Assembly: GCA_009602735.1 (NCBI GenBank) | Contig: WELA01000598.1 | Span: 52,538-110,215, forward strand | Source: Mesotaenium endlicherianum | Taxonomy: Eukaryota; Streptophyta; Zygnematophyceae; Zygnematales; Mesotaeniaceae | Length of the DNA stretch: 57,678 nucleotides | Direction of reading: 5' to 3' | Shown here: one piece after another, positions 1-10,760 of the stretch | How the letters are laid out: every line of letters starts with the position of its first letter | Numbering within the stretch: the stretch's first letter is position 1 | The notes under the pieces: generated by a model | Told to the model about the DNA's origin: nothing | The model's database searches: none | Seen by the model: only the letters and a program-made list of their open reading frames with translations | Position numbers and translations under genes: made by a program

Positions 1-711
1 CCCCGCGCTTCGCTCGGCCCTCCCCTGCCCTCCACTTTCTTCTCTCTCCATTCTCTCTCTTCTCTCCCGAATCTTCTGCTTGTTCCGCCTCGGATCTCTG
101 ACGGTTGCTCAAACTTTCTGTTGCCTTCTCATAGCAAGAGCAGGGTTATAATCTTGTTCTCTTTCCACCCCCAGCAGCCTGCGGCCCTCTTTCCGGCTGG
201 AACTCATCACTGGCCACATGTGTGGCGCGTCTTTGGGCGTGTGGAGACTTTTGGCCTGGTCTACCCCCACACCACGCCCCACATTCCACCCGGTCAGCGC
301 AAAACTAGAGAGTGTATCTGCAGAACCTTCCCGTCTCCGAGCAGAAGGCTTAGTGCCGCAGAGCGAGCTCCGTGCAGCTGTCGGCCTCTCCCTCTCTGAG
401 TGCACGGCTGCTGGGCTTGTCCTCCGCTTTGGCTTTCAGAGTGTTTTTTGGCACTGGTCCCCCCTGCTCCTCCTTCCTTCTGGGCACCCTTCTGCATGCC
501 TGCTGCAGATTTTTTAACCAGTTAAGGAGCAATCGTGCCGTTCCCCAAACCCTAATCTCGATCCTGAGGGAAAGCCTTTGTGCCTTTTCATTAGAGGCCT
601 CCTTGGACCCTTCCCTGCCTGGTGCTCCCGAGAATGTGCGCACGCAGCTGAACCTCCAATATCAGTGTCGACGCCCGGGACAAAGCACCTGCTGAGAAGG
701 CCCTCACGAAC

Positions 712-795
712 ATGTGTGTGTGTGTGTTTGATTGCGTGTTGTGTGTGTGCGTGTGATTGCGTTTTGTGTGTGTTTGTGTGCGTGCGCGCGCGCTC
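712..795. repeat. GT-rich low-complexity tract
   Basis: An imperfect (GT)n run is broken by TTTGATTGCG and ends in CGCGCGCG. It lies in the presumed last intron of the TraB-like gene. Confidence 0.7.
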
Positions 796-1179
796 GATCT
801 TTGACCATGTTGTGCCCTCTTGTGCTCTCGTGTAGCACTAGAGGTGCGGCATGCAGCGTTCATCCTTCACCTAACTCGACACACTCGGATTGCAGGTGCT
901 GCTCTCTCGAAGGCTATATTTGCTCACAAGCGCACTTCCATTTTGACTCCCAGATCTCTTATTGGAGGAGCATACCCTGTCGAGATGTTAATTGTGGCAG
1001 CTGACTGCCACCCCCTCCCTCTGGGCCAAGGCTGGGTGTCTGTGTGCAGCTGCTCAGGCTCATTGTTTTGCTTAAGCTGTAGAGCAAAAATGCTTGCTGT
1101 TTGCGCCACGTTCCTGCATGCGAAATCGCGCAATAGATGGCCCCTTCACTCTGGTACACGCTCTGGGGCGTGCCTGCGT

Positions 1180-1405
1180 GCGTGCTGTCAACGCCATGTG
1201 CGCGCGTTTGGTTGCACCTACGTGCATGCGTACCTGCGTGCGCATGGGCAGTGAGTACCTGGCTGCTTATCGGTACTCGTGTGCTTGCATGCTCACTAAG
1301 TGTCCGCGTGCGTGCTTGCTGTCTGCCCCATGTTCGTGCGTGCCTGCCTGCTTGCGTGGCGTGACCTGCCTGCTTGCATGCGTGCCTGCTTGCGTGTGTG
1401 TGCGA
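1180..1405. repeat. Degenerate TGCGTGCC/TGCTTGCG minisatellite before the splice acceptor
   Basis: Many imperfect units such as GCGTGCCTGCTTGCGTG run directly into the acceptor GCGAGCAG. Spurious Cys/Ala/Arg-rich open frames on both strands come from this repeat and were not called as genes. Confidence 0.6.
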
Positions 1406-1409
1406 GCAG

Positions 1410-1700
1410 TACCTGGCGTGGTCCCTGAAGAGGAGCAAGGCCGTCAACGGCACAGCGCGGGTGGTGGGCGTGATGGGGCGCGGCCACCTGCGGGGTGTGG
1501 TGTACGCACTCACGCACAACCAGGAGAAGCTGCGCTTCAAGGACCTTGTGGGCTCGCGGCACGCCCGGGGCTCGCCAGGTGGCGGCAGGGAGGGGCCCAG
1601 CCCGGCCGTCAGCAAGTTTCTCAGGAACCTGCTCATAGAGACGGCTGTTGGCGGCGCATTATGGCTGCTCTACACTGCCGCCACTTCTCCTCACTCTTAG
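1410..1700 (+). CDS. TraB-family protein, last exon (C-terminus only)
   Basis: The exon begins after the acceptor GCGAGCAG and encodes 96 residues before a TAG stop. The opening YLAWSLKRSKAVNG, then VVGVMGRGHLRGVVYAL and LRFKDLVG, match my memory of the C-terminal core of plant and animal TraB/PrgY-like proteins (TRABD family). The conserved GxGHxxGV motif ends the presumed catalytic fold. A hydrophobic stretch follows (LLIETAVGGALWLLY), consistent with the membrane-proximal tail usual in plant members. TraB proteins sit at mitochondrial or other organelle membranes, and their biochemical role is poorly defined. The N-terminal two thirds are missing from view. An insertion of Gly, Arg and Pro (residues about 55-65 of the exon) separates core and tail. 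Family call is fairly sure; exact function is not. Confidence 0.75.
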   Translation, partial: YLAWSLKRSKAVNGTARVVGVMGRGHLRGVVYALTHNQEKLRFKDLVGSRHARGSPGGGREGPSPAVSKFLRNLLIETAVGGALWLLYTAATSPHS

Positions 1701-3690
1701 GGTGAGGGTTAGGGATATGCTCAAGATATGGGTTGAAGGCTTTCAGCACGGAGCTTTTAGCGGTCTTAGGCTCGCGTTTGAAGGCAGGCAGGGCCTGAGG
1801 TTCTCGCCCGACGCCTCCCTAGGGCAGCTACTAGCAGCAGCCAGTAAAGTTCTGCGGCGGGCTGCTGCGGCTCAATCGCACTGCTATTCGTATGCGATTC
1901 GCGTGCAGTCTCTACGCAACCAAGGGCGCCAATTGAGGCTTCTGGTGCAAACACACGTGCGTGCATGTCTGGTGTCGTGGCCTTTTGAGCATGCCGTTTG
2001 TTCTACGCTGTGGCCGCCTGCTGCTCATGTTTAGCAGAGTCGTCGATAGCGGTGGCCGGAGCTGTGCTGTTGGGCTGTGGGACATGCATTGGGTTGGTGT
2101 GTAAATTTTCCTTCTAGCAACCTTGCGGGGCCCTGATATATGGTTATGAAGAGCAGACCAGCTAGTCAAGAAAGTAGTTGCTTAATATCTTGATTTTGTA
2201 CGTCTAGGGGTATATTGGTACGTATATATGTGTTAGATTGTGATATACATGTTTTCTTAATCCAGGTTGGATGTAGCTTGCTTGCCTAGCCTCTGTAGGA
2301 GAGAGAAGCCGAAGAAGTATTGGTGGCTGCGCAGGACTCGGAATATCCTCACAACACTAGAGACAATAATGTAGAAAGTCTGCTCTTGCTTGCCTTGAGT
2401 TTATGGCTGATCCTTCTTATGGGAGTACCTCGGTGGATGCGTGCCACTGTTCCATCGCCGAATTTAATGAAGAAGTCCAAGACCACGGTCCTTGATTGTG
2501 GTGGGCCTAGAATTTGCTGCTTTATAGGCGCTTGTACCAAAGGTGATACTTTGAGCACCAAGTTCAGTGTTGACTTTACATAATAAGGTATTGGCAACAG
2601 CTCTTTCGGCTTGAAGTTGAGTTGTGCAACGTTTCCAGCTGTCCAACCCTTCTCATGTCGAGTAGCAAAGGCTTAGGCATGTTAATGCTCGTATAGTCAT
2701 CATGCTCATATTGCAGCATAAGCACATGACTTTAATCAGATGGTTCAGACCGGTCTTGGCCGGTGGCATAGCAGTCCACTTCTCCCAGGACTGTTTTGCT
2801 TAGTCACATCATTTTTACAAGAATTTCTTTTAGCAAATTGCAACTATGTCACCTTTTGCCTTCTCAGGTCAATGACCATATTCAGTGGGATCAGTGATTC
2901 TGTCCCCGCGAGACTGTTATATATCTCCGCCTCCGGGACTGTGCAAATCATCATCAACACAATCTCCTCAAATTTTCCTAGAATTCTTGCAATTTTGACA
3001 ATTTTGCAAGTAAAACCACAAGCTTTTGCAGCTTGTCTTGAGGCAGTCAAGAGGCGAGATGGACTCTCTTCCAAGTCCTTTTATATGGCCTAGAGCTTTT
3101 ATAGCCCTTTTGCCCAAAGTGACCGCTTGTGAGTAGAATGGTCCGAGCAGCCCATTTGTTGACTTCAAGGACTCCCCCCTTATTCAGCACTTTCACAGTA
3201 CGTGCTGAAGTTGGTAGGTAGCAATATGTTGTTTTCCCCTTTCACACCTTCAACAATCCGCTTCTGTGCCACTTCAACTGTGGTCAAGAATGAAATCCCA
3301 AGATTAACCTGCGAGAACAAAGGCATGTGCTGCATCCATTTTTCCACCAGTGCCTGTAATCTGCCTTGCAAAGAGATCACGGACTTGTGTGTACCACATT
3401 TATTTGTCGCAGATAGGTGATCTTGTCTTGAGTGTGATGCAAAGGTTTTGGGGAAATTTTAAGAGTTCCTTGGTACCAAATGGTCATGGTCTGCCCTCTC
3501 AACAACTGGTGCAGCATTCTGACAGTTGCTGCCCTCGCGCCCTTGCAGACGATTTTCTCTCCATGCCATGTCGTTGTTGTAATTGGCTCCTGGGGCGCTC
3601 ATTTTGGCCATTCGAGCTTTGAGCTCAGCAAGTTAAAAGTTGAGGTGACCAGAGGTGTCCTTGTCCTTTTTCACTTCGTTTGCAGCATTA
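1701..3690. other. AT-richer intergenic stretch, no gene recognised
   Basis: After the TraB-like stop, GC content falls toward 2.2 kb. Reading frames here are short and give no recognisable family. The stretch at 2840-3100 has broken minus-strand frames that look like retroelement debris, but I cannot assign them. Confidence 0.4.
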
Positions 3691-3694
3691 GCCT

Positions 3695-3775
3695 AGGGAG
3701 GCTTCAGATGCGGGTTCTTGGACCAACGCTCGTCCTCCAAATGACCCTTTTTGCTACAGTGTGTACAAACTTGTG
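3695..3775 (-). pseudogene. copia-like gag zinc-knuckle relic
   Basis: On the minus strand, starting at 3767, the sequence reads CTHCSKKGHLEDERWSKNP. This is the CX2CX4HX4C nucleocapsid knuckle common in plant Ty1/copia gag proteins, where the last Cys is usually followed by W and a Lys/Asn-Pro run. Here that fourth ligand is Arg (CGT at 3728-3726), one base from a Cys codon. The frame is broken on both sides by stops and shifts, so this is a fossil. Assignment to copia rather than gypsy rests on the CW-type knuckle pattern only. Confidence 0.5.
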
Positions 3776-4199
3776 CTTAGCTTGTAGCCAATTGCTTGGC
3801 CTTGATATTAGCTTGAGGTCTTAAGAAGAAAGGATTTCTCCTTCCTTTTTGGCGCCATCATTGTCTTGGAAATCTCCTGATACCAGATCTTTCCTTTTTG
3901 AATCTCGGCGGCATCATTGATAGAGCAATTGATCCCTTTTTGAGCCGACAAGTTTGACCCGACTTCTCGATTTGTTTCGTTGTCCAAGGACAACAAACCT
4001 TTGTTAACCACAATATGAGGTTTATAGATTCCTAGGTATTGGGCAAAATCACTTGATCTGATTTTTAACTTCATCACAATTTAATTCTTGCAAAAAAGTC
4101 GACACAAGGATGCACTTTAATGCTGCGATCTACCAATAAACGTGTTGTCATGATGTGTTGATGTTGTGCGAAAAGAAATTGACTGCACATCATTGGCTT

Positions 4200-5285
4200 A
4201 AGCAATAAACAACAGGCAAGCAAAATTGCTGCAATGACGTCTAAAATACATGTGGCCTTCAAGCCAAAAAAGGAGTCAAGCGTCAAATGTTTTATTAAGA
4301 GGCGTGTACTATCCAAAATGAGCACCTCAAAAATGTAAATTGGAAAGAGATCAAGTAATAAAGTATGGCCCAAAAGACCACAGGAAGCAAATCACTCTTT
4401 GTAGAGTAGTCCTATGCAAGGGTTTAAGCTGTGACTTTGCTCACCACTTGTGAAGTTCTCCAAGTGACTGAAAGCCAGGAGGGCTTGCTCTTCACAAGAG
4501 AGACTAAGTGGTCCTAAAAACACAAGAGATAAAAGTGTGAGTTTTGTTGATAATCTATGTCACTTACAACTTGCCATAATGGACTTCTAAAAGATGGCCC
4601 ATTAGGGACATCTCAACTGCTTTATGCCCCTCAAAAATTGGCGCGGAAGGCGGCGGGTTCAACGTATGTGGTCACATTAGGACGCTCTCTTGTGTCCACG
4701 AATGTGTACAAGGTGTGTGCTTGCAATCCTATAGGTTAAGCATACCTCAAATCGATCAAACCTGGATGCAAAGAATATGCTAAATGCTTCTCTTTGGTGG
4801 ACTTACCTTGACCAATGCTACCTAGAGAAAGCCTCAGAAGTTGATCTGGAACTTGAGGAAGCTTCCTCTAGGGATAGGTGATGTAGTCACCAAGTTATAG
4901 CCTTAGTGATGCACATTTACTAAGGTAATGCAAGATATGTGTAGGCTAGGGAGCTCGCAGATTTGTGCGCACAAAGCTAAGGGTCCTTGAGGTCACAAAT
5001 AGCCAACAATGTGACCTTTGGGGCTCATTGAGTGACAATTTGGCCTCCGGTGAAAGTCCGCTAGGGGCCAGTAGGTGGCGTGGATTAGATTGCAAATATC
5101 TCGCTCGACACTTGACCAAATGACGCAAAACCGGTGCCATTCGGAAGGTTTCTCGCCACTTTGCACTTTGGCGACTTGCAACCTAGAAAAGGTCAACATA
5201 TGGATGCGTACGCCATAAATTCAAGTCAAAGTCGGCCTTCCTTGGTTGATGGTTCACATATGTGTAGCTCGATTTTGGTGCAACG
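4200..5285 (+). repeat. Left arm of a long inverted repeat
   Basis: This arm is homologous, in inverted orientation, to about 5885-6960. A clear block is 4441-4560. The reverse complement of about 6600-6735 repeats CACCACTTGTGAAGTTCTCC and, further on, ACACAAGAGATAAAAGTGT with few changes. Another is the block with TTTGTGCGCACAAA near 4960, matched near 6160. Translated scraps also agree (GHTLLLDLF on the minus strand near 4370 against GHTSLVVLF on the plus strand near 6790). The arms are diverged and carry no intact gene. Boundaries are approximate. Confidence 0.75.
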
Positions 5286-5327
5286 ACCTCCACCTAATAA
5301 ATCATGACATTGAGTTGAAGTTGATGC

Positions 5328-5876
5328 TGTAATGATCTGAGCTTTTTAGGCGTATTTGGGACGTTTTCCCAAGTACCTAAAAAATGTTATATCATTTATC
5401 GATACTTTAGTCCATAAATGATTGCATCTTTGATGAATGAATCAAGACACGCGTGTGCCTACTAATTCCTAGTTGATTGGCGAAACGACCAAATTGCTAT
5501 TGCAAAAAGCATCGTAGAGTGATTTGATTACTTCGCAATAGTACAATATAATAAATCATTAAGTTACCTTGACTAACTATGAAGGAATAACTTATTTACT
5601 TGTTGATTAATCAACTTATTATGACTTCCTTTATTTGTATAATGACTGTCGTTGTTTTCGGTTAACGACGGTCGTTTATCCGAAAGGAAACACCTTTGAA
5701 GTGGCCTAAGGGAGCCACCGATCAGATTCAAAAACGCAACCTCTCGGCTGACGTCTCGCGACTCCAAAGATAGTCGTAATATTCAATCAGGACATATTAT
5801 GCCAAGTTACTTAAATTATCCTTGAATACCGACGAAAAGATCCTCAAGAGAGCATAAACGTTGCAGAAATGTTACA
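5328..5876 (+). mobile_element. Solo-LTR-like element in the loop of the inverted repeat
   Basis: The 549-bp segment starts TGTAATGATCTGAGC and ends AATGTTACA, so it has TG...CA ends and a short terminal inverted repeat (TGTAA/TTACA). It is flanked by GATGC (5323-5327) and AATGC (5877-5881), which agree in four of five bases as a degraded 5-bp target duplication. It has no coding capacity. Its first bases, including TTTAGGCGTATTT, recur in the hairpin insertion at 15032-15155, so it belongs to a repeat family present more than once. A solo LTR is the best reading; a short TIR element is the alternative. Confidence 0.55.
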
Positions 5877-5884
5877 AATGCACA

Positions 5885-6960
5885 AAATCGAACTACAACT
5901 GTGTGAAGTTAACAATTTATGCTTAAGCCCCATATGTTGACACTTTCTAGATTTCCAAGTCACAAAAGTGTGAAAGGTCATGTCATCTTCCGAATGGCAC
6001 CGGTTTCACGTCATTTGAATAGATATCAAAAGAGGTATTCGCGATTGAGTCCGCGCCACCTATCGGTCCCTGAAAAAATTTCGCCCAAGGCCAATATGTG
6101 ACTAGACTTGTCCGTGGGTCACATTTGGGCTATTTGCAACCCCAAAGGACCCTCTCTTTGTGCGCACAAATCCGCAAGCTCTTATGACACATTATGCTTA
6201 CATTTCCATATTCAAAGCGCACGAAAAAGGATATAACTTGGTGATTGCATTACCTACTGCTAGAAGAAGCTTTTTTAAGTTACAGATTTATTTACGAGGC
6301 ATATCTAGGTAGCATTGGTCAAGATAAGCTCGGCCAATAGGGAGCCCTTGGCATATTCTTGCATCTAGGATTTGATAGATTTTGAGTGATGCCTAACCTG
6401 TACGCTGTAGGAGTGCTAGTACATCCTTTGCACACATTTGTGTGGAAGTAGGAAAGGCCTCCTAGAGTGGCCCCTTGCATTGAATCCGCGCCTAACCCAT
6501 TGGTTTTTGTAATAGTATATAGTACTAAATATGCCCTTAGTGAGGCATTTTTTAGAAGTCCTTGTTGGCAAATTGTAAGTGACAGAGTCGTCAGTAAAGT
6601 TGACACTTTTATCTCTTGTGTTTCAGGGTCATTATTCTGTCTTGTGAAGAGCAAACCAGCCTCTCCTAGGTTGGTTCCCAGCCGCTTGGAGAACTTCACA
6701 AGTGGTGAGCAAAAACACAGATTAAACCCTTGCATGGGAGAACTCTAAGAAGCTGCTTACGATGTGCTTTCAGTAATCTTTTGGGCCATACTTCACTAGT
6801 TGTTCTCTTTCAAGTTTTTAATCTTGAAGTGCTCACTCTGATAAGTAAAAAACTTCCTCATAACAAAATTGGACGCTTGTCTCCCTTTACGGGCTATAAA
6901 GCCACACGTATAATAGATGCCATTGCAACAAAGCCTGTTGGTTTGACTTGTACTGCTTAT
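5885..6960 (-). repeat. Right arm of the long inverted repeat
   Basis: This arm is the inverted partner of about 4200-5285. From its inner end it carries CGATTTTGTGCA (reverse complement), matching CGATTTTGGTGCA near 5270 in the left arm. Further out come the TCAACATATG block and the CTTGTGAAG block. Small indels and many substitutions separate the arms. Beyond about 6960 the match to the left side is lost or rearranged: the block GATGCACTGTAATGCTGCGG near 7093 is instead in direct orientation with its partner near 4109. Confidence 0.75.
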
Positions 6961-8080
6961 GACGCTATTGCACACTCGAGCTCTTCACGCACGATAGATA
7001 TCATAAATTCCTGCCTTTGGGCCAATAGTCCCCAATATAGAATGCACCTCCATCACGGTTTCATTCTTGCGACGTTCAAAGTGAACATAAAGATGCACTG
7101 TAATGCTGCGGTGTTCCGATTAACGTGCTTCAAGCAATTTTAACATCGACGCAATCAATGGGTTGGGTTCAGTTGGTCACTCCTAAATTCCACATTTTGT
7201 GATGTATGATTGGAATCAGCAACCACCTTTATGGCTGTATACGACTCAATATGTGGTCTCTAAATAGCATCTCTAACTCTCTTTATTTGAGCTAAAAGTT
7301 TTACGCAGAGACCTTGCAACCTTTTTTCCACAGCTTCGGCACTCTCGTCAACAGCTGTGCTCTTTTGACCGACTTCTAACTGCTGCAGTCACGCTTTCAA
7401 TCGCAACCGTTGTATCTGTCCTTACAACACAAGAAATTTGCACTGCTCCTCCCGTAGACAGAGCAGCTAATTGTCTTTTGCAATCATCTTTGAATTTTTA
7501 GTTTTTTGGCTCTCTTCTGGTCCTCAAACATTCATTTCTAGGTAAGCATTTCATCCTTGCAAAATACATAATAAAGCAACAAAGCATCAAAAGAAAATGC
7601 TGAATCATATTCATAAATGCGTGTATGAGGCATCTACTTGGATCCTTCGTCTTCAAACGACTGCTCGTTCTACGAGTTGTCAGAAATCTCAGCATCTCAC
7701 TTTCTTGTGGACTTTTGCTTTTGTTAGACCCTTTTGCAAGCTCTACAAGATGGTATATTTGACCACACTCAACCGTTTAAACAATCACATTTTGCCTGCC
7801 TCCTTCTCAAGTTAGTCTTGAGCAAATAATTCATATCTTTTGAAAAGTCTTGTTCACCTGAGAACCAAGTTAACAGAGGTTTTCAGAAGGAGGACAGAAG
7901 CATCTACTTCTTATGCAAACTCATTATCAATGTTGATGGGTTCACTAAATTATGATTTACAAAAATAATCAAAAGTAAATAAATAAGAGAATAAAATGTA
8001 AAGAAAATCGTCTTCACAAGCTTTGGCTTACTTTTATAGTACAAGCTTACAAAAATCCAAAATCTAAAGCAACATATACT
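6961..8080. other. AT-rich repeat-derived stretch
   Basis: No gene was recognised. The last part (about 8000-8085) matches about 16385-16470 loosely and is the left remainder of direct repeat copy A, split by the chromovirus. Confidence 0.4.
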
Positions 8081-8085
8081 ATGCT

Positions 8086-8844
8086 TGAAAGGGGCAAGGT
8101 GCCCTAGTGGAAGCGTATTGACTCACGAGAAACAAAACTAGTTGCAATCATACTAAAGAGTGCAGCAGCATATCACTAAGAAAGCTTAGGAAAATTACTC
8201 AGCATTTTTAGTAGGAAAAAACTGCTCACAAATGGAATAAGATGAAAGGTCTCGTCAATACAAACCCATAGAGATTTACAAAAGTGAAAATTGATCAGTG
8301 ACGAAGAAGTTGTGTCTATTTATAGTTTTTCTACGATGGCCGATCGTCCCTAGGAGGGAGGGCTGCTTAGCAACGAAATTTCCTGAGTGTTTGTCAAATC
8401 GTCCCTTCCCGTATTCGTGAGTATGCCAAATCAGCTTGATCTGACCTGTCGGGTCGATTTGACGTCCACATACATGCATCGACATTTCTAGAATATACTA
8501 ACTTAGGCGCGCTAGGCTATCCGAAACTTCTAGATAAATTGACCTAGTCGGCACTCCGCGTCAGCCGAAATTACGTGAAGGTTCGAATTCACTCTAACGG
8601 ATCAGATTGCTCAACGCTGTCGGTCAATCCGACGGTCGCGCTCACCGCGAATTAAGGACAGGGCGCCGACCAACCTTAAAACTAATTAGACTTCCAAAAT
8701 TCATAATTATCTCAATACTTAACCATATTTGACACACTTTATATCAAAATGACCACAAAAACACACTCTATATTTATATGACTTATCATATAAACATATA
8801 TCTAAATGATTAAAAAATGCACTTCATAATTCTATAACCTTACA
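8086..8844 (-). repeat. 3' LTR of the chromovirus (element orientation)
   Basis: The 759-bp LTR pairs with 14182-14927. Both have TG...CA ends. TATTTATAG near 8319 (and near 14403) on the plus strand is a reverse-complement TATA-like site in each LTR. Confidence 0.95.
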
Positions 8845-8861
8845 TCATCCCCCTCCACAAG
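8845..8861 (-). other. Polypurine tract of the chromovirus
   Basis: In element orientation the bases CTTGTGGAGGGGGATGA lie immediately before the 3' LTR start TGTAAGG. This is the expected place and composition for plus-strand priming. Confidence 0.85.
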
Positions 8862-8917
8862 ATGCGACGTCCTCAACGCATTCTGCAGATAACGCCTTAA
8901 CTTAATCTTACAACGAG

Positions 8918-9250
8918 TCAAGTGGGCTCTGGCTCCCAAGTGTTGTCGTCCGCATGGTAGCTTTTCCACTTGACCAGATACTTCTTTACTAATCGTTGAC
9001 GTCGCTTGACTCGTCGATCGCCGACTATCGCCTCGACTTCATACTCCAACACATCATCGATCTTGACTGGTGGTGGCGTTGTCGGTAGTCGTCGTGGATG
9101 TCCTTCATTCGGGTCAACATATGGCTGCAAACAACTGACATGGAACACATCATGGATACGCCAGCCTGAAGGAAGTTCCAACTTGTAGGTCATAGGATTA
9201 ACCTGCTTGAGCACCACAAAGGGACCTGTAAACCGTGCCCGCAGTTTCCT
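8918..9250 (-). pseudogene. Integrase C-terminus with chromodomain
   Basis: The frame encodes the gypsy integrase tail (GPF...VLKQVNP, then HDVFHVSCLQPY) followed by a chromodomain at about 8918-9046, with YEVEAIVGDRR, KKYLVKWKSY and NTWEPE. These contain the aromatic and WKSY/TWEP signatures of HP1-like chromodomains. In chromoviruses this domain steers integration to heterochromatin. It ends at a natural TGA. An in-frame TAG at 9253-9251 separates it from the integrase core. Confidence 0.85.
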
Positions 9251-10130
9251 CTAGCCTGTGAAAGGTAGGTTCTCTGTTGACAAGAGTACTTTGTCGCCCA
9301 CATGGAATGTCACTTCTCTCCGATGCTTATTAGCATGCTTGACCTGCTCCTCTTGTGCCTTCCGTATAGACGTCTTAGCCATGTCCCAAGTCTTGGCCAT
9401 CTGCTTTATAAACGCTTGTGTAGTAGGAACCTGAGTCTCCTTGGCCTTCTCCAACAAGATGTTCCTTGGATGATATACTTCTCTCCCATAAACCATAGCG
9501 AATGGTGACTGCTTGGTGGATCCCTGCATGCTGTTGTTGTAGGCAAACTCCAATCCTGGCAGCTTCTTGTCCCACTCTGAAGGGTCGTCCATAGTGAAAC
9601 TCCTGAGCACCTCTTGCAGAGTTCCGTTGAGCCTCTCACTCTGCCCGTCTGTCGGAGGATGATATGAAGTGCTCATACTTAGCTTGGTCCCCATCAAAGT
9701 AAACAATGATCGCCAAAAGTTGCTAGTAAACCTTGGATCCCGATCTAAACCAATCACCTTTGGCAACCCATGTAACCTGAAAATATGATCAAAGAATAGC
9801 CGTGCCACATCTGCTACCGTAGAAGTCTCTTTCATGGGAATGAAGTGAGCCATCTTGCTGAGCCGATCAGACACAATCCAAACTGCATCGTGCCCTTGGC
9901 CACTCACTGGTAACGACGTGATGAAGTCCATAGCAGTCTGCTCCCAAGGATACTCTGGAATAGGTAGGAGTTGCAAGGTACCTCCCTTTTTTTGATTTGG
10001 TGCCTTGTTACGCTAACACGCATCGCAACTCTTGATCCACTCCTCGATGTCCTTGTCCATATTTCTCCAATAGTACTCTCGCTTCAGCACGCTTGCCGTC
10101 TTCTTGCATCCAAAGTGTCCAAGCATATAA
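9251..10130 (-). pseudogene. Integrase: HHCC zinc domain and DDE core
   Basis: The zinc-binding part retains GHFGCKKT and CDAC near 10130-10015, interrupted by a TAG right after CDAC where a Gln is usual. The core follows with DFITSLPVSG (first Asp), LDRDPRFTSNFW (second Asp) and HPPTDGQSERLNGTL (Glu), then AYNNSMQGSTKQSPF. The catalytic D, D and E are all present. The frame is open for 241 codons (9976-9251), the longest intact part of the element, and ends at an in-frame TAG (9253-9251) rather than a natural terminus. Confidence 0.9.
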
Positions 10131-10134
10131 GCAA

Positions 10135-10760
10135 TCATGCAAATAGTAGGTCGCGTAGCTCCTTGATGTCAGGTACCACCACTCTCTTGGAATCAGCATA
10201 ATACCATATGCCGTCCTTCTTCTGCATACTCGAGTTGGACTCAGCTGCTCCACAATTGACAAACTCCGGGTCATCTTCATAACCTCTCTGAAGCTTAACC
10301 TTGAAGTCCATGCTCTCCTTCATGACTGAGACAGCTGCAAGGTCACACCTCCTGGATAAAGCGTCTGCAGGGTTGATCTTCCCAGGTAAGTACTCAATCT
10401 TGTGGTCAAATTGTTGCAGAAACTCCATCCACCTTGCCTGTCTTGGTGTCAATGTTGGCTGCGTCACAAACTTCTCCAAGCTCTTGTGGTCGGTGTTGAT
10501 GAACACCTTGCGGCCGTCCTCATAGCATCGCCAAATCCTCAAAGCCTGGATAATAGCCAACATCTCCCGCTCGTGTGTGCTGCATAATTCTGCTCAGCAG
10601 GACTCAACTTCCTGCTTTCGTATGCCACAGGTTACAATCCTTTACCCTGGTCTTGGAGAAGAATGGCTCCCACTGCAAAGTTTGATGCGTACGTGATGAT
10701 GGAGAAAGGAAGCTCTGGACTTGCAATAGCCAACACAGGTGCCTGTGTCAACAGCTCCTT
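10135..10760 (-). pseudogene. RNase H domain, frameshifted
   Basis: The domain starts with NFAVGAILLQDQGKGL, where a TAA replaces the Gln usual before PVAYESRKLSP. A frameshift near 10590 then leads into MLAIIQALRIWRCYEDG, FINTDHKSLEKF and KIEYLPGKINPADALSR. The TDH and the final NPADALSR motifs are typical of gypsy RNase H. The frame is lost again at about 10135, before the integrase zinc domain. Confidence 0.85.

Larger units (their letters stand above)
1..1409. other. Upstream/intronic sequence of the TraB-like gene, no exon recognised
   Basis: No conserved reading frame was recognised here. The stretch is pyrimidine-rich at its start and becomes GT-rich and TGCGTGCC-rich toward the splice acceptor at 1408-1409. 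Since the last exon of a TraB-like gene follows, most of it is probably the final intron, and the 5' exons lie outside the window or were not recognisable by eye. Confidence 0.4.

Noticed and set aside
959..1636. 225-codon minus-strand frame opposite the TraB-like exon
   Set aside because: It is a shadow frame across the TGCGTGCC minisatellite and the real exon on the other strand.
8580..8600. tRNA B-box-like GGTTCGAATTC in the chromovirus LTRs (also near 14680)
   Set aside because: No A box at the right distance and no cloverleaf can be drawn; the word is simply part of the LTR.
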